From Macrolepiota albuminosa (taxonomy: Eukaryota > Basidiomycota > Agaricomycetes > Agaricales > Agaricaceae), in assembly GCA_027475525.1 (NCBI GenBank), contig JAMWFC010000080.1:558001-622000 (forward strand): 64,000 nt of DNA, read 5' to 3'. Each line of letters starts with the position of its first letter. Position 1 is the first letter of the stretch. Position numbers and translations under genes: made by a program. Below are positions 10,690 to 20,429 of the stretch, in pieces. Below the pieces are notes generated by a model that had not been told where the DNA came from, ran no database searches, and saw only the letters and a program-made list of their open reading frames with translations.

Positions 10690-13600
10690 ATGGACAGCAT
10701 GCCCGTGGACGTGAGTGACCAGCAGCAGCAGCAGCTACAGCAGCAGCAGTTTGAGAGTACGCCGTCGGTCTTACCGTCGGCTGAAGGGGGGGGCAGATGG
10801 CTCCCCCGCTGACCCAAAATGCGCCCCAGTGGGGACAATCGCAACCAGCTGTGGGCTTCCCACAGCAGCAGCAACCACCAGCGGCGGGCTACCTGCCGCA
10901 GCAGCCGGTGATCAGTGGCTATCCGCCACTTCAAACCATGCAGGGCAACTTCATGCCCCAGAACGCACCTGTGGGCGGCTATCAGCCCCAACAACCAGCA
11001 CCGGGCGCTTATGCGCCACATCACACCGAGGGCCAATTCCAGCAACAGGCCTACGGGGGGCTAGTCAGCCCCCAAGCAGCGTCGGCATGGAGGCAGCTTG
11101 CCCCCGTACCGGCAACAGGGCAACTGGGGACACATCCTTTTCCCCAGTTTACCGCCCCGGCGCACTACCCTGGGATGGGTGGTGTGCCCGTAATGATGCC
11201 GTACCCCCCGGCTTGGATGGGGGCTTGGGGCGCAATGCCCCAGTACAGCGACTCGCATGAGTCGCAAGCCAAGGGAGGCCGGTCGATTTCCCTGTCGACC
11301 ACAGCACCAATTGACAATCTAGAGGGACACAAAGCATCCCTCGTGCAGGCCACCGCAGCCATTGAGAGTACAGAAACTCTCAATACAGAACGGAGCATCA
11401 GTTCATCGGCTGATGCGCCGACGGAGAGCTTGGCCAAGCTCTCCTTGCTACAGCGGCTGGAAATGCCGCACCAATCCGAGCCCAGCTCGGAAGAAGAGTC
11501 GCGTCCTCAACGCGACAAAGGAAAAGCACGGGCTGTCGAGCCCACTCACAACCAGGACTTAGTCCTGGCTACCCTTCTCCAACGTCTGGGAGATAACAGG
11601 TACGATGTATCCGCAGAGTCATCATTCCTCCACGATGCGGAGGCAGTCGTCCTCATCTGCCGGATGATGGACAACATGGATCATATGCGTGCTCAGCGCA
11701 AAACTGATCTCCTTGCCCTTTCGGCCGCTCGTAAGCGGCAGACTACACCCCCGAGTCGGGACACCGACTCCAGCAAAAGGGCGCGTCGGCAAGGAGTGGA
11801 GGACGCACCCTCCCGCTCGATTAAGTCAAGCGTTGCTGCCCCTGGCCGGGAGGCCGGTCTAGGATGGGACATCCTCCCCTATGAAGATGTTCCTGCTCCA
11901 GCCACCCCCCGGCTTATCCAGCGCCTCGCCAGCAGCACGTCTGAGGTCGTGTCTTCGCGACCAGTATCCGTGGTATCCACCACGTACTCTGGGGAGCAGA
12001 GTTCCAGGGGCGTGAGCACACGCCCCACTGAGGCCAAGGCCTCACAACCCCGAAAGGATTGTCGGGGTAAGCAACCGGAAGGGCGCGCCTACGTCAACGT
12101 GCACTTCCCCGAGGATGCCCCGAAAGGGGCCCCAGGGGCTAACATCCCCTTTTTACCCGCTATACTGGTAGAGGGCCTGCCAGCCCGACTCCCGCGGTGT
12201 GTGTGGGCAATGGACCCACGATCTGAGAAGTTGGAGCCGGAGAGGCTGCCTTCCCCGCCCTCCGACAACGATTGGTATGAGGAGCCTGAAGAGGCTCGTA
12301 TAGAATCTCCAGTGCTGCACGAGACGGCGGCACAATGTATGGCACGCAAACGGCGCAACAGCAATCGACGAGCCAAGATGGAGCGTCAGGCGCAGAACAG
12401 CGCTAAACGAGGGGCCGCCCTCCTTGAGGACGAAACCGGGCACATCCCTGATGCGCTCGGTATGGTGATCTACCGTGATCACACTATTGAGCGCCAGAAC
12501 TCATTCTTTGGCGCAGGGTTGGCTCCCCAATTCTATTGGTCGCCAATGACCAATACCATCTTCGTCGGGCAAGAAGCCCGCGCAGCCAGGTCCTTCGAGG
12601 ACGATAAACAGGGCAACGCCGCCGTGACGCCCCACAACAGTAAGGTGTACCAAGTTGCACCTCGCGGGTTTCCCCGCAGTCCTTGAGAAGTCCGCAGACT
12701 TCACGCACTGGTTAACAACCAGTTTACGCCGCTTCATCAGCGTCAGTTGGGCTACCTCTTGCTCAACGAATTCAAGCGGGTGCACTGGTTAACAACCAGT
12801 TTACGCCGCTTCATCAGCGTCAGTTGGGCTACCTCTTGCTCAACGAATTCAAGCGGGTGGCGCTTAACTGCCACCTACGGCCCGAGACAGAGCTATGTCT
12901 CATTTACTCGACGAGGTCGAGTATAGGACTATCGCGGTACCCTTCGCGAGTCCAGAGGAGCGGGAGAACGTCCCGCGAATGATTGTGCCGTCGCGGCTCT
13001 ATCGCCGCAAAGAGGGAGGGAAAATTGCCTTCGTCGGCCTTACCCCCCCTGATCCAAAGCAACCATTTGCTTTGGACTACCTGGGCTCATATGCCCTCCT
13101 TTATGGACGTCCTGGGATGTCCAATGTGTGGACCGGTCTGGCCATGGACTGAGCCATGCGCATTCATTGGCGCAGCCTTTTGGGTTTGCGCTTGTACGCA
13201 CCCTCAGCGCCAGCCGCCCCTCCAAGGCCACGGTACACAAGTACCTGGCCTACGTCTTTGCCAGGCCAGGCCTCTACAAAGAGGCCGTGGCTGAGTACGA
13301 GGCGGCCACGGGGCAAGTCTTTGAGCCCCTCCACGCCGACGACCCTACCTTCGAGGTTCGGGCTGTGGACATTACGAGGCGGCCACGGGGCAAGTCTTTG
13401 AGCCCCTCCACGCCGACGACCCTACCTTCGAGGTTCGGGCTGTGGACATTCTGGAAGCATCAGCTTCCGTGTTCTCCACTTCGGATGTGTTACGTGTCCT
13501 TCTTCACAATCAAATTCCGGTCAGCTGGGCTGACCACACGTACACTTATGGGGTCACCTACTTGGCCCATCTATTCTTCAGCGACAGCCGGCTCTACAAC

Positions 13601-14080
13601 GAGGCGGCTGCTATCGATGACGAGAGGCTACAACGCCTCGACCACTACGGTACACCCCAGTCCATCCCTCAGTGGGATGGGTGGCGCGAGGCCACCATTG
13701 GCGATCGCCAACGCCTGATGCTCCAGCAGCAGGACAGTCGTCGTGCATACGACGACGCGCTTGCCAAGGGGATGTACCTATCCATCGGGCAAGACATTCA
13801 TGCCCGCGAAATCTGGACGCGCCAGTACCCGTCCGACACCGGGAATCTGCCTGATCCCCAACCACCCGTCCCGGGGTCGACCATCGACCCCAATCTCACA
13901 CTGTCCCCCCTTCGGGACTATGACGATTCCCTGCCAGTAGCAGGGCCTTCAGGCACTTCCTACGCGCCCGCACCTGAGGATGAACTCCTCGACTACGACA
14001 TGGACGACGCGACTGCCGATCCATTCCGGGAACCTGGGGACTCTCCCATTGCCCCCGTCCCAGACTTACCGACGGCATGA
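10690..14080 (+). CDS. Element 1 ORF3, large extra protein of unknown function
   Basis: I do not recognise this protein. The likely start is ATG 10690 in a CCATGG context; it opens with a Gln run (from CAG repeats), then a Pro/Gln-rich region. A run of eight G at about 10786-10793 puts the start out of frame with the long frame 10797-12686; one more G would join them. The C-terminal part is the best conserved: LHNQIPVSWADHTYTYG and YGTPQSIPQWDGW align with element 2 (62577-63536) and the relic near 50600-50940. Breaks are a TGA at 12684, duplications L and M, 1-base losses near 12870 and 13180, and a TGA at 13150. I see no signal peptide or membrane helix, so it is not env-like. Conservation in three copies argues that it is a real element gene. 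Confidence 0.75.
12705..12858. repeat. 77-bp tandem duplication L
   Basis: Copies 12705-12781 and 12782-12858 are identical; it lies within ORF3. Confidence 0.95.
13296..13449. repeat. 77-bp tandem duplication M
   Basis: Copies 13296-13372 and 13373-13449 are identical. It explains the frame switch to 13442-14080 in ORF3. Confidence 0.95.
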
Positions 14081-14115
14081 CCATCGTATTATCTCAAGAC
14101 CGTAGCTCGGTCTGA

Positions 14116-14125
14116 TTGGGGGGTG
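14116..14125 (+). other. Polypurine tract of element 1
   Basis: ATTGGGGGGTG stands immediately before the 3' LTR, the expected primer for plus-strand DNA synthesis. The same G-run sits before the LTR of element 2 (63848-63857) and, inverted, beside relic LTRs at 44128 and 44629. Confidence 0.85.
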
Positions 14126-14358
14126 TGTAGCGTAGTCCGCTATGTGGCGTTGGCCACATAGCTTTACTTACTGTATAGTAGTAAATATTATATTATATTT
14201 ATTATAATATAATATTATTTACATTAGTATATAATTAGTTACCCTGCTGCTTACAAAGCAGCTTATTTTGTGTTGATACTACATAGTCAATAGACCGGAC
14301 TGGTCTGATTCTGTGCAGTGTGAACCTAAGCTCTCACAATCTCTGTAACTTCGTTACA
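14126..14358 (+). repeat. 3' LTR of element 1
   Basis: 233 bp, 231 identical to the 5' LTR, followed by the TTATG duplication at 14359-14363. Confidence 0.97.
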
Positions 14359-14363
14359 TTATG

Positions 14364-15244
14364 ACATCTTAGCAGTAAAGTGAGGCCCTCCCTTCAAAAC
14401 AGTTATACCAGTCAACATGCTTCTTGCTATCAATTGTTGTGACCAATTTCTACAAAAGGAGCTTTTGAAACAAGTATTCTCTGATATTTAACAAAGTTTT
14501 GCCACAATAGTTGAGATTATTGAGAAGGAACTCTGAAATGCTCTTGTAGAGGACCATCAAGTTGAGGGAGTAAGTTCTTGCCATGAGATCAGTTATTAGT
14601 TGAAAATCAGTAGAATTTGGCTTTGAAAGAGCATATATAAGAAAACTTGTCATTGATAGATATAAATGCATGCTAAAAGAGGGAGAGAAACAATGCTTAG
14701 CTATTTTTATGTCTTTTTGCATCCTCAGGAAGTCTGACTCAGCAAGATCTTCCAGAGGATCTGTAGACATGTCATAGATAGAGGGATATGTATCCAGATG
14801 TATATTAGCAAAGAGCCAGAAGCCTTCCTTTAAGCCTTTGACTACTGATTTTACAAAGGCTTGATTGGAGTATGATATAAGTAAATTCTTGAAAATCTCT
14901 ACATTAATTAGAGTCACTATTTCAAATAGTTTCAGGTATTCTTCAAGTGCTTTGAATAACTTTTAATTTTTGCATTTATTTTTTGGAAGATCAGACAGTG
15001 GTTTGGCAGATTCAGACCACATCACCATTATCATTGAATTGTTATAATTGCTTTGAAAATAATGAAAACAAATATATTTTAGTTTATTGTCATGCATTAC
15101 TTCAATTCTTGTATGCTTCTGGACATTTATACCTAGGATGCAATTTCTTGCAGCTTTTGCATCAATGGGACCAGTAACAGCTGCCTGCATCAAAAAGGCA
15201 TCTCTTTGAACTGTTTTATTGCTGGCATACTGCACCTCTAGCAT
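14364..15244 (-). pseudogene. Retroelement RT relic, N-terminal part
   Basis: The minus-strand frame 14450-14917 includes GLKEGFW, FSPSF and LITDLMARTYSLN. These resemble the start of the RT of Agaricomycete DIRS-like elements (GLREGFWP, GRFSPSF, PFSLNS). 14963-15244 may be the upstream part of the same protein (AVTGPIDAKAARN). The same relic continues on the far side of element 1 at 1160-2243. It is AT-rich and broken. Confidence 0.6.
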
Positions 15245-15299
15245 CTATTTCTGTTTCTGTTCCTGACTATTCAGGTTCTGCTCCTGACACTCTTCTATC

Positions 15300-16990
15300 T
15301 CCATAGTTAATTTTATCAACATTGAGTATGGCATCTTAGAAGTCAACAAACTCTTGTTAATCTGTGAGCAGCATTCAGGTACCTTATCTAACTCTTACAG
15401 CATGGTTATAAGCAATGACTTTGGAGTAGATGCTCTCATACTTGGTGATGAAAAAGTTGAGAATTTGGCTGACATAGGTCTAGAATTTGTAATCACAATT
15501 GAAAAAGGCAAAGCAAAGTGTTGATATATTGAAATTTGTGCCTGATGCTTTATATCACTTGTTCAGTATATCTTCCAGAACTTGGAAATTATTGTTTTTT
15601 GCTAGATATACTGTAGTATCATCCATTGGTTGCAATAAGGCATTCAATATCATCTTCTAGTAAGAGGCTGGCTAGTCCAAACTCATGCAGCATCTGAGCC
15701 AAGAATTCAATAACAATATTGAAAAGGAGGCAGAATAGGGAGTTGTCTTGCCTGACACCTCTTATGACTTGGAAACCTTTGCTTAGTTCTCTATTTAGTA
15801 TTACTTTTATCTGTGCATCACTGTACAGTGCTTTGATTGTGTCTATAAAGATTTGCAAGAAGCCAAACTTTTCTAGTGATTTGAATTTGAATAAGATTTT
15901 GTAGAGTATATAGTCATATGCTTTTTCTTGGTCTAGAAATACTACCACTCCATTTGTTTCTATAAGTTTACACCATTCTATTGTGGAGTGGACTAGCTTA
16001 GTCTAGTCTTCAATTAGCTTCCCAGACATAAAGCCTGCTTAATCACAATGAATTATTAATAGGGCTATCAATTTCAATCTGTTTGTGAGAGCTTTCACAA
16101 AAATCTTATAATCTGCATTTAGCACTGTGATTGGACAATAGTTCCTGATATCAGTCTTATCCCCTTTCTTATACAGAGGGCACAACCATCCTTTAGCAAA
16201 GTCTGTGTTCTTCTCCATGCCATACATTTGTATGTCATTAACAACTATTGTTAGAGCTTTGACTACATTAAACCCAGTGATGTTGTTCTCTTGTTTATTT
16301 GAGTATCTGCCAGCAAGCTCCTTCCACAGTTTGAGCACAATACCATCAAGACTACCACTTTTCCATTTTTCAGTTCCTTGATTGCTTTACCAATCTCTGC
16401 TTTTGACACCATTTTATTAATATTTGATCTTTGCATTGGTGTAATGGTTGTGCTAATATAAGATAGTACTTCTTCTATGCCCTTCTTGTGTATGCCTCTG
16501 TCTGTTAATTTGTTCCTGCTTTAGATATAATTGTGGTGATTCCTCACTATTTCAGGCCATTTTAGCAGATCTTTTTTTTAATTTTGCCTCATTTGGATAT
16601 GGTTTATGCAATGTAGTTATCATGTCCCTTGTCTTATTTTCTCTGTTCATGTTAATCTATAGTTTGGTGAGGATTTTTCCATTGAGAAAGTAGCTCATTG
16701 CAGCTATATCTCAGGCTCTGGCAAATTTTATCACTTCAAAATTCTTGATTCTTTTATCATATATTGCCACTTCTTCTCTTTTTGTGGTTTTGTCAAGATC
16801 ATGATCATTTAGAACTTTGGATCTATCTTTTCTGAGTGCATAGATCTTCTTCTGGATCTTTTGTTTCAGGGCCTTTGAGTGTTGTCTTATTTTCCTCAGC
16901 ATGTCTTTTTTGAAGTCTCTGTGGGTTAAAAGCTTCACTCTGGTTTTATACTCTATTTTTGAGAGTCTTTAGATAAGTCATGCCCATTTT
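15300..16990 (-). pseudogene. LINE (non-LTR) reverse transcriptase relic
   Basis: Minus-strand frames read downstream from 16938 to 15619. 16039-16338 carries GWLCPLYKKGDKTDIRNYCP and ITVLNADYKIFVKALTNRL, the fingers region of Tad-type fungal LINE RTs. 15619-15948 carries VVFLDQEKAYD (catalytic box with the first Asp) and GVRQDNSLFCLLFNIVIE. 16711-16938 is a basic, helical linker typical of the region before RT. Many stops and strong AT bias show an old inactive copy. The endonuclease domain is not recognisable. Confidence 0.75.
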
Positions 16991-17667
16991 CTCTATTTTC
17001 TCCATCAGATTGGTTGATAGAGAGTTGAAGATAAACAAGGAAAACCATTCTAGATACTATCTTACTAAGCTTACTCTATATAATAAACAGGCTGTTATTT
17101 GACAAATTTCAACTAAGAGACTTAATACAGCTGTCCAGGCCATCAGTTTTATTAACAACATCATTTTCAACCCTGTTTCTCCTCAGACTATCTAAAATGT
17201 GCTGAAGAATGAGGGGTATTGGTTTGCTATAAAAAGGAAAGTTCCAATGCTTAAAGCTATATATTAGCAACCATAACTTAAATAGGCTTGGAAGCATCAG
17301 AACCAGACTGTAGAGTACTGGAAAAGGGTGTTGTAGACAGATAAAACAAAAATCAACAAAATTGGGTCAGATAGAAAGCAGCATGTATAGAAGCTATGAG
17401 GAGAAAGCATTTCAGACTGAACAACTATACTTACTATAAAGCATGGAGGAGGAAATAATCTTATAGTATGAGGCTGTATAGGTTGAAATGGAGTAGAAAA
17501 GCTGGTAGAGGTAGTGGAAATTATAGATGCAGAGCAGTACTGTGAAATTTTGAATGATAGAGCAAAGGAGAGCTTTGAGAAGTTAAAAATGGAGGAGGAT
17601 GCTGGCTGTTTTCAACAGGACAATAATACCAAACACAACTCAAAGAGGGCTGACAAGTGGTTTGAAG

Positions 17668-17789
17668 ACAACAACTTTGATGTCATCTAGTGGCCAGCTC
17701 AATCCTCTGATCTCAGCCCTATTGAACACAACAACTTTGATGTCATCTAGTGGCCAGCTCAATCCTCTGATCTCAGCCCTATTGAACAC
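17668..17789. repeat. 60-bp tandem duplication in the Tc1 relic
   Basis: 17668-17729 matches 17728-17789 with a 60-bp period. This is the only tandem duplication I found with a period other than 77. Confidence 0.85.
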
Positions 17790-17825
17790 CTCTGAGAGTA
17801 TCTTAAGAAGCAGCTTAGGCAGTAT

Positions 17826-18344
17826 TGTCAGAGGACTCCTCATTTCTTCCTTTTTTCACTCCTTATTCCTTCACTCTCCTTTCATTCATTTCCTTATTTC
17901 TTTTATCATTCTTTTATTTTGCTGTTTCTATTCTCTCAACATTATTTGTTAGTACTATTCTCAGCCTTTGAGGTGCTCTGGTTCTTTAGCTATCATTCAG
18001 ACAAGTGTGGGTCCTTCAGCACCACTTTCAGACTGCTTATATAAGCCAGAATTTGCCTTTCTAACTTCCAAAGTCTGGAATTTTCTGGCCTTGTTTGCAC
18101 AGTTGTGTGGTTAGTCAATTTTTGAGTTTTTAAGATTTTGTTATACTGTACAGTTGTTTTCCATGCTTCAGAAGCCTCAGAAGCATCCAACCTGGCATAG
18201 AGAATCCCTAGACTTGTTCTCTTTGGATCTCCCTCTGCCAGGTAAGTAGTTATTATGATATTGTCAGTACATACTCTAATACACTTTGGATCTCTCTCTG
18301 CCAGCTGTGTAACTGAGCCACAGCCTTTAGAGGTTGCTCTTACA
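17826..18344 (+). repeat. Solo LTR, 519 bp (LTR-B reference copy)
   Basis: Begins TGTCAGAGG and ends CTCTTACA, flanked by AGTAT on both sides (17821-17825 and 18345-18349). It interrupts the Tc1 transposase frame, which resumes immediately after. No internal region of this retroelement is seen in the window. Other partial copies: 1-354, 22973-23336, 47534-47745, 53035-53098. Confidence 0.9.
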
Positions 18345-18559
18345 AGTATAAAATACCTCCTCATGGTATGCATGAGTTGTAAAAGAGGATTGCAAAGGAG
18401 TGGGATGAAATACCACCAGAAATATGCCAAGGACTGATAGAAAGCATGTTTAGAAGGATTTAAGCAGTTATTAAAGCAAATGGAGGATATACAAAGTACT
18501 AGATATTAAAATTAGAGATGCTCAAAAATATAGACAATTGTAAGCTAAATCTATTTTTT

Positions 18560-18890
18560 TTTCTTGGCCAACAACACTCTTCAGAGCGTAGATATCAAAA
18601 AGTCTGGCTTCAAGAGGGCAATATTGTCATTGTGACTAGTTTCTGAACTTTGGTTAACCTGCCTAGAAAGTATATCTGGCTTGCCCATACTCTGTTCTAG
18701 TTTATAATATAGTGAAAAGTTAAAGTTGGCCAGATATAAAAACTATTGAGCCTATTGACAGTTGAGCTTCTTGGCTATTTAAAAATACTCTAGATTCCTG
18801 TAATTAGTCCACACCTTGAACTTATGCCTAGCATCTTCAAGAAAATGTCACCACTTCCAGCATCTCTTTGTCATGGATCTCTGTAGTAAA
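18560..18890 (-). pseudogene. Ty3/gypsy RNase H relic
   Basis: The minus strand reads DARHKFKVWTNYRNLEYF and then MGKPDILSR, the RNase H end of a common fungal gypsy family, with several stops. It could be a piece of the same family as the plus-strand relic at 20800-22972. Confidence 0.65.
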
Positions 18891-20248
18891 TTATGCTATG
18901 TAGATCTTGTTTACATAGCAGTAGTTATTTTTAATTAGTTTTATATTATTATATCATATTTTAATATCTTTTATAGTATATGTGATGACATCTGAAAAAT
19001 GATGTGATTAGTTAGTTCTGACTAAGGATAATAAGAATTGTCTTTTTGATTTGTTTTTAGTAGATGTGTGTATAAAATGCTTAGAAAGTTCAAAGAAAAT
19101 CACCAAAAAAAAAATCAGAAAAAATTCAAAGGCTACTATTAATACGCTGATTTCAGTTTTTTGGTGATTTATAAATGCTTAATAAAATTGGAAAAAATTC
19201 AAGAAAAATTTAATTTAGCTTACAATAATGTGTTGAGAGTCATAGAAGGCACTGAATTGTGAAAAACCAAGACCTTAACCAAACAAAGTAAAGTTGATGC
19301 TGGAATTAAGCATTGAGTTTTTTATACATACTTGAAGCCTTAACTTTACTTTGTTTGGTTAGGGTAGATGCTTAGTTGAGGAGGTTTGGGGATGAAGCTT
19401 TCAACAAGCTATAAAATTCATGCTAAAGACACAAACTATAGCTTGTTTATATATTATTAGACAACTTATGTAAACTTGAGCCTTTTTTAGAACTGCTAAT
19501 CTAAGATTTGTCAAAATATCAAAATTTTAGCTAATCTTTGTCAGCAGCTTAGCAAATAAGCTGACTTTGAAATTGTAGCTATGCATATCAGATTTTTGGC
19601 TTTTTCTATTGTTTAGCATTAATTTATATAATATATATATTCTGCAATTATTTTTGTTTTTTTTTGTTGGTTACTCTGCTTTTACCTATGTCTTAAGCAT
19701 ATTTTATTAATAGTGCTAAGTCAATAAATTAATGTTTTATATATTAAACAATATAATGTTAATATTTGAAAATAAAGTTTGAATCAAATGAAATGCGATT
19801 TGGGCTGAATTTTTTGTACTTGAAAAAAATAAGGTTGAGATTTTATTTGAGTTTTTAACTACACAGAACATAAAGTATCAATAAATTAATGATAATATTG
19901 AAATTGAATCTAAGGCTTGAGTTGAAAAACAAAAAAAAAATTAGATAAAGAATTGCCTTTTTAATCTGGTTTCCAGTAGATATTGGTAGAAAATGCTTAA
20001 ATAATTCCTGAAAAATCACTGAAAAATTCAATTTAGCTTACAATAATACTTTGACAGGTTTGTACTGAGTTGAGAAAAACTTCTGAGGCCTTAACTAAAC
20101 AAAGTGAGGCTGTGTTGGGAGAGTTTTGGAGAGCAAAGCCTCTAACAAGATGCTTGTGTGCCAAAAGCATGCAGTGCAGCTTGTATTTATATTATTTCAT
20201 ACTTACTATTACTTAGTGCAGCTGCTTAATATGCATTTCATTCTGTTC
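18891..20248. other. AT-rich decayed sequence with a 23-bp inverted repeat
   Basis: No coding sequence recognised. CCTTAACCAAACAAAGTAAAG near 19272 is repeated in inverted form near 19342-19364. A related direct copy, CCTTAACTAAACAAAGTGAGG, lies near 20088, so this is probably a small degraded mobile-element end. Confidence 0.5.
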
Positions 20249-20425
20249 TACATAGTCAATAGACCAGACTGGTCTAATTCTATGCAGTGTGAACTTTAAG
20301 CTCCCACAAATATAACCTCTATTATATTTTTTGAATCTTTTAGCTAGGATCTTTTGTCTAGTATCTGATGTCAGATGCAGAGTTTAGTGACAGAAGTTTA
20401 TCAGCTTTTTGAGCTGAATAAGCAG
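20249..20425 (+). repeat. Relic of element-1-type LTR end plus leader
   Basis: Matches 2400-2565 of element 1: the last part of the LTR (TACATAGTCAATAGACCAGAC) and the leader with GCTAGGATC. The changes are mostly C to T and G to A. Both sides are truncated. Confidence 0.75.
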
Positions 20426-20429
20426 GCAA

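Larger units (their letters stand above)
2244..14358 (+). mobile_element. Ty3/gypsy LTR retrotransposon, element 1 (young, chromodomain type, with extra ORF3)
   Basis: Complete element with 233-bp LTRs (2244-2476 and 14126-14358), flanked by the 5-bp target duplication TTATG (2239-2243 and 14359-14363). A G-rich polypurine tract abuts the 3' LTR. Order: N-terminal extension and gag, zinc knuckle, protease, RT, RNase H, integrase, chromodomain, then ORF3. The LTRs differ at two sites only, which suggests recent insertion into a DIRS-like RT relic. Length as printed is 12115 bp; without the twelve second copies of 77 bp it would be 11191 bp. It is GC- and CpG-rich, unlike its AT-rich surroundings. 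It is not clearly active: single-base deletions, stops and an RNase H active-site change remain after the duplications are discounted. Confidence 0.95.
17390..18509 (+). pseudogene. Tc1-like transposase relic, split by an LTR
   Basis: The frame carries FQQDNNTKHNSKRADKWFE and WPAQSSDLSPIEH (17603-17790), which hold the second Asp and the Glu of the Tc1/mariner DDE triad. After the LTR at 17826-18344 the C-terminus resumes with EWDEIPPEICQGLIESM and ends ANGGYTKY at about 18509. Several in-frame stops. A 60-bp tandem duplication (17668-17787) repeats the catalytic segment. Upstream DNA-binding parts are not recognisable. Confidence 0.8.

Noticed and set aside
10690..14080. ORF3 as an envelope gene (errantivirus-like)
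   Set aside because: No signal peptide, membrane helix or cysteine pattern expected of an envelope protein.
14098..14114. Compensatory changes in the AGACCG..CGGTCT hairpin compared with AGACCA..TGGTCT in the relic near 44640, as proof of RNA selection
   Set aside because: Both changes are the products of CpG decay on a symmetric site, so covariation is not demonstrated here.
2244..14358. Reading the 77-bp duplications as a biological repeat system (for example slippage hot spots)
   Set aside because: The identical period in unrelated sequences, inside and outside the element, fits assembly overlap much better.
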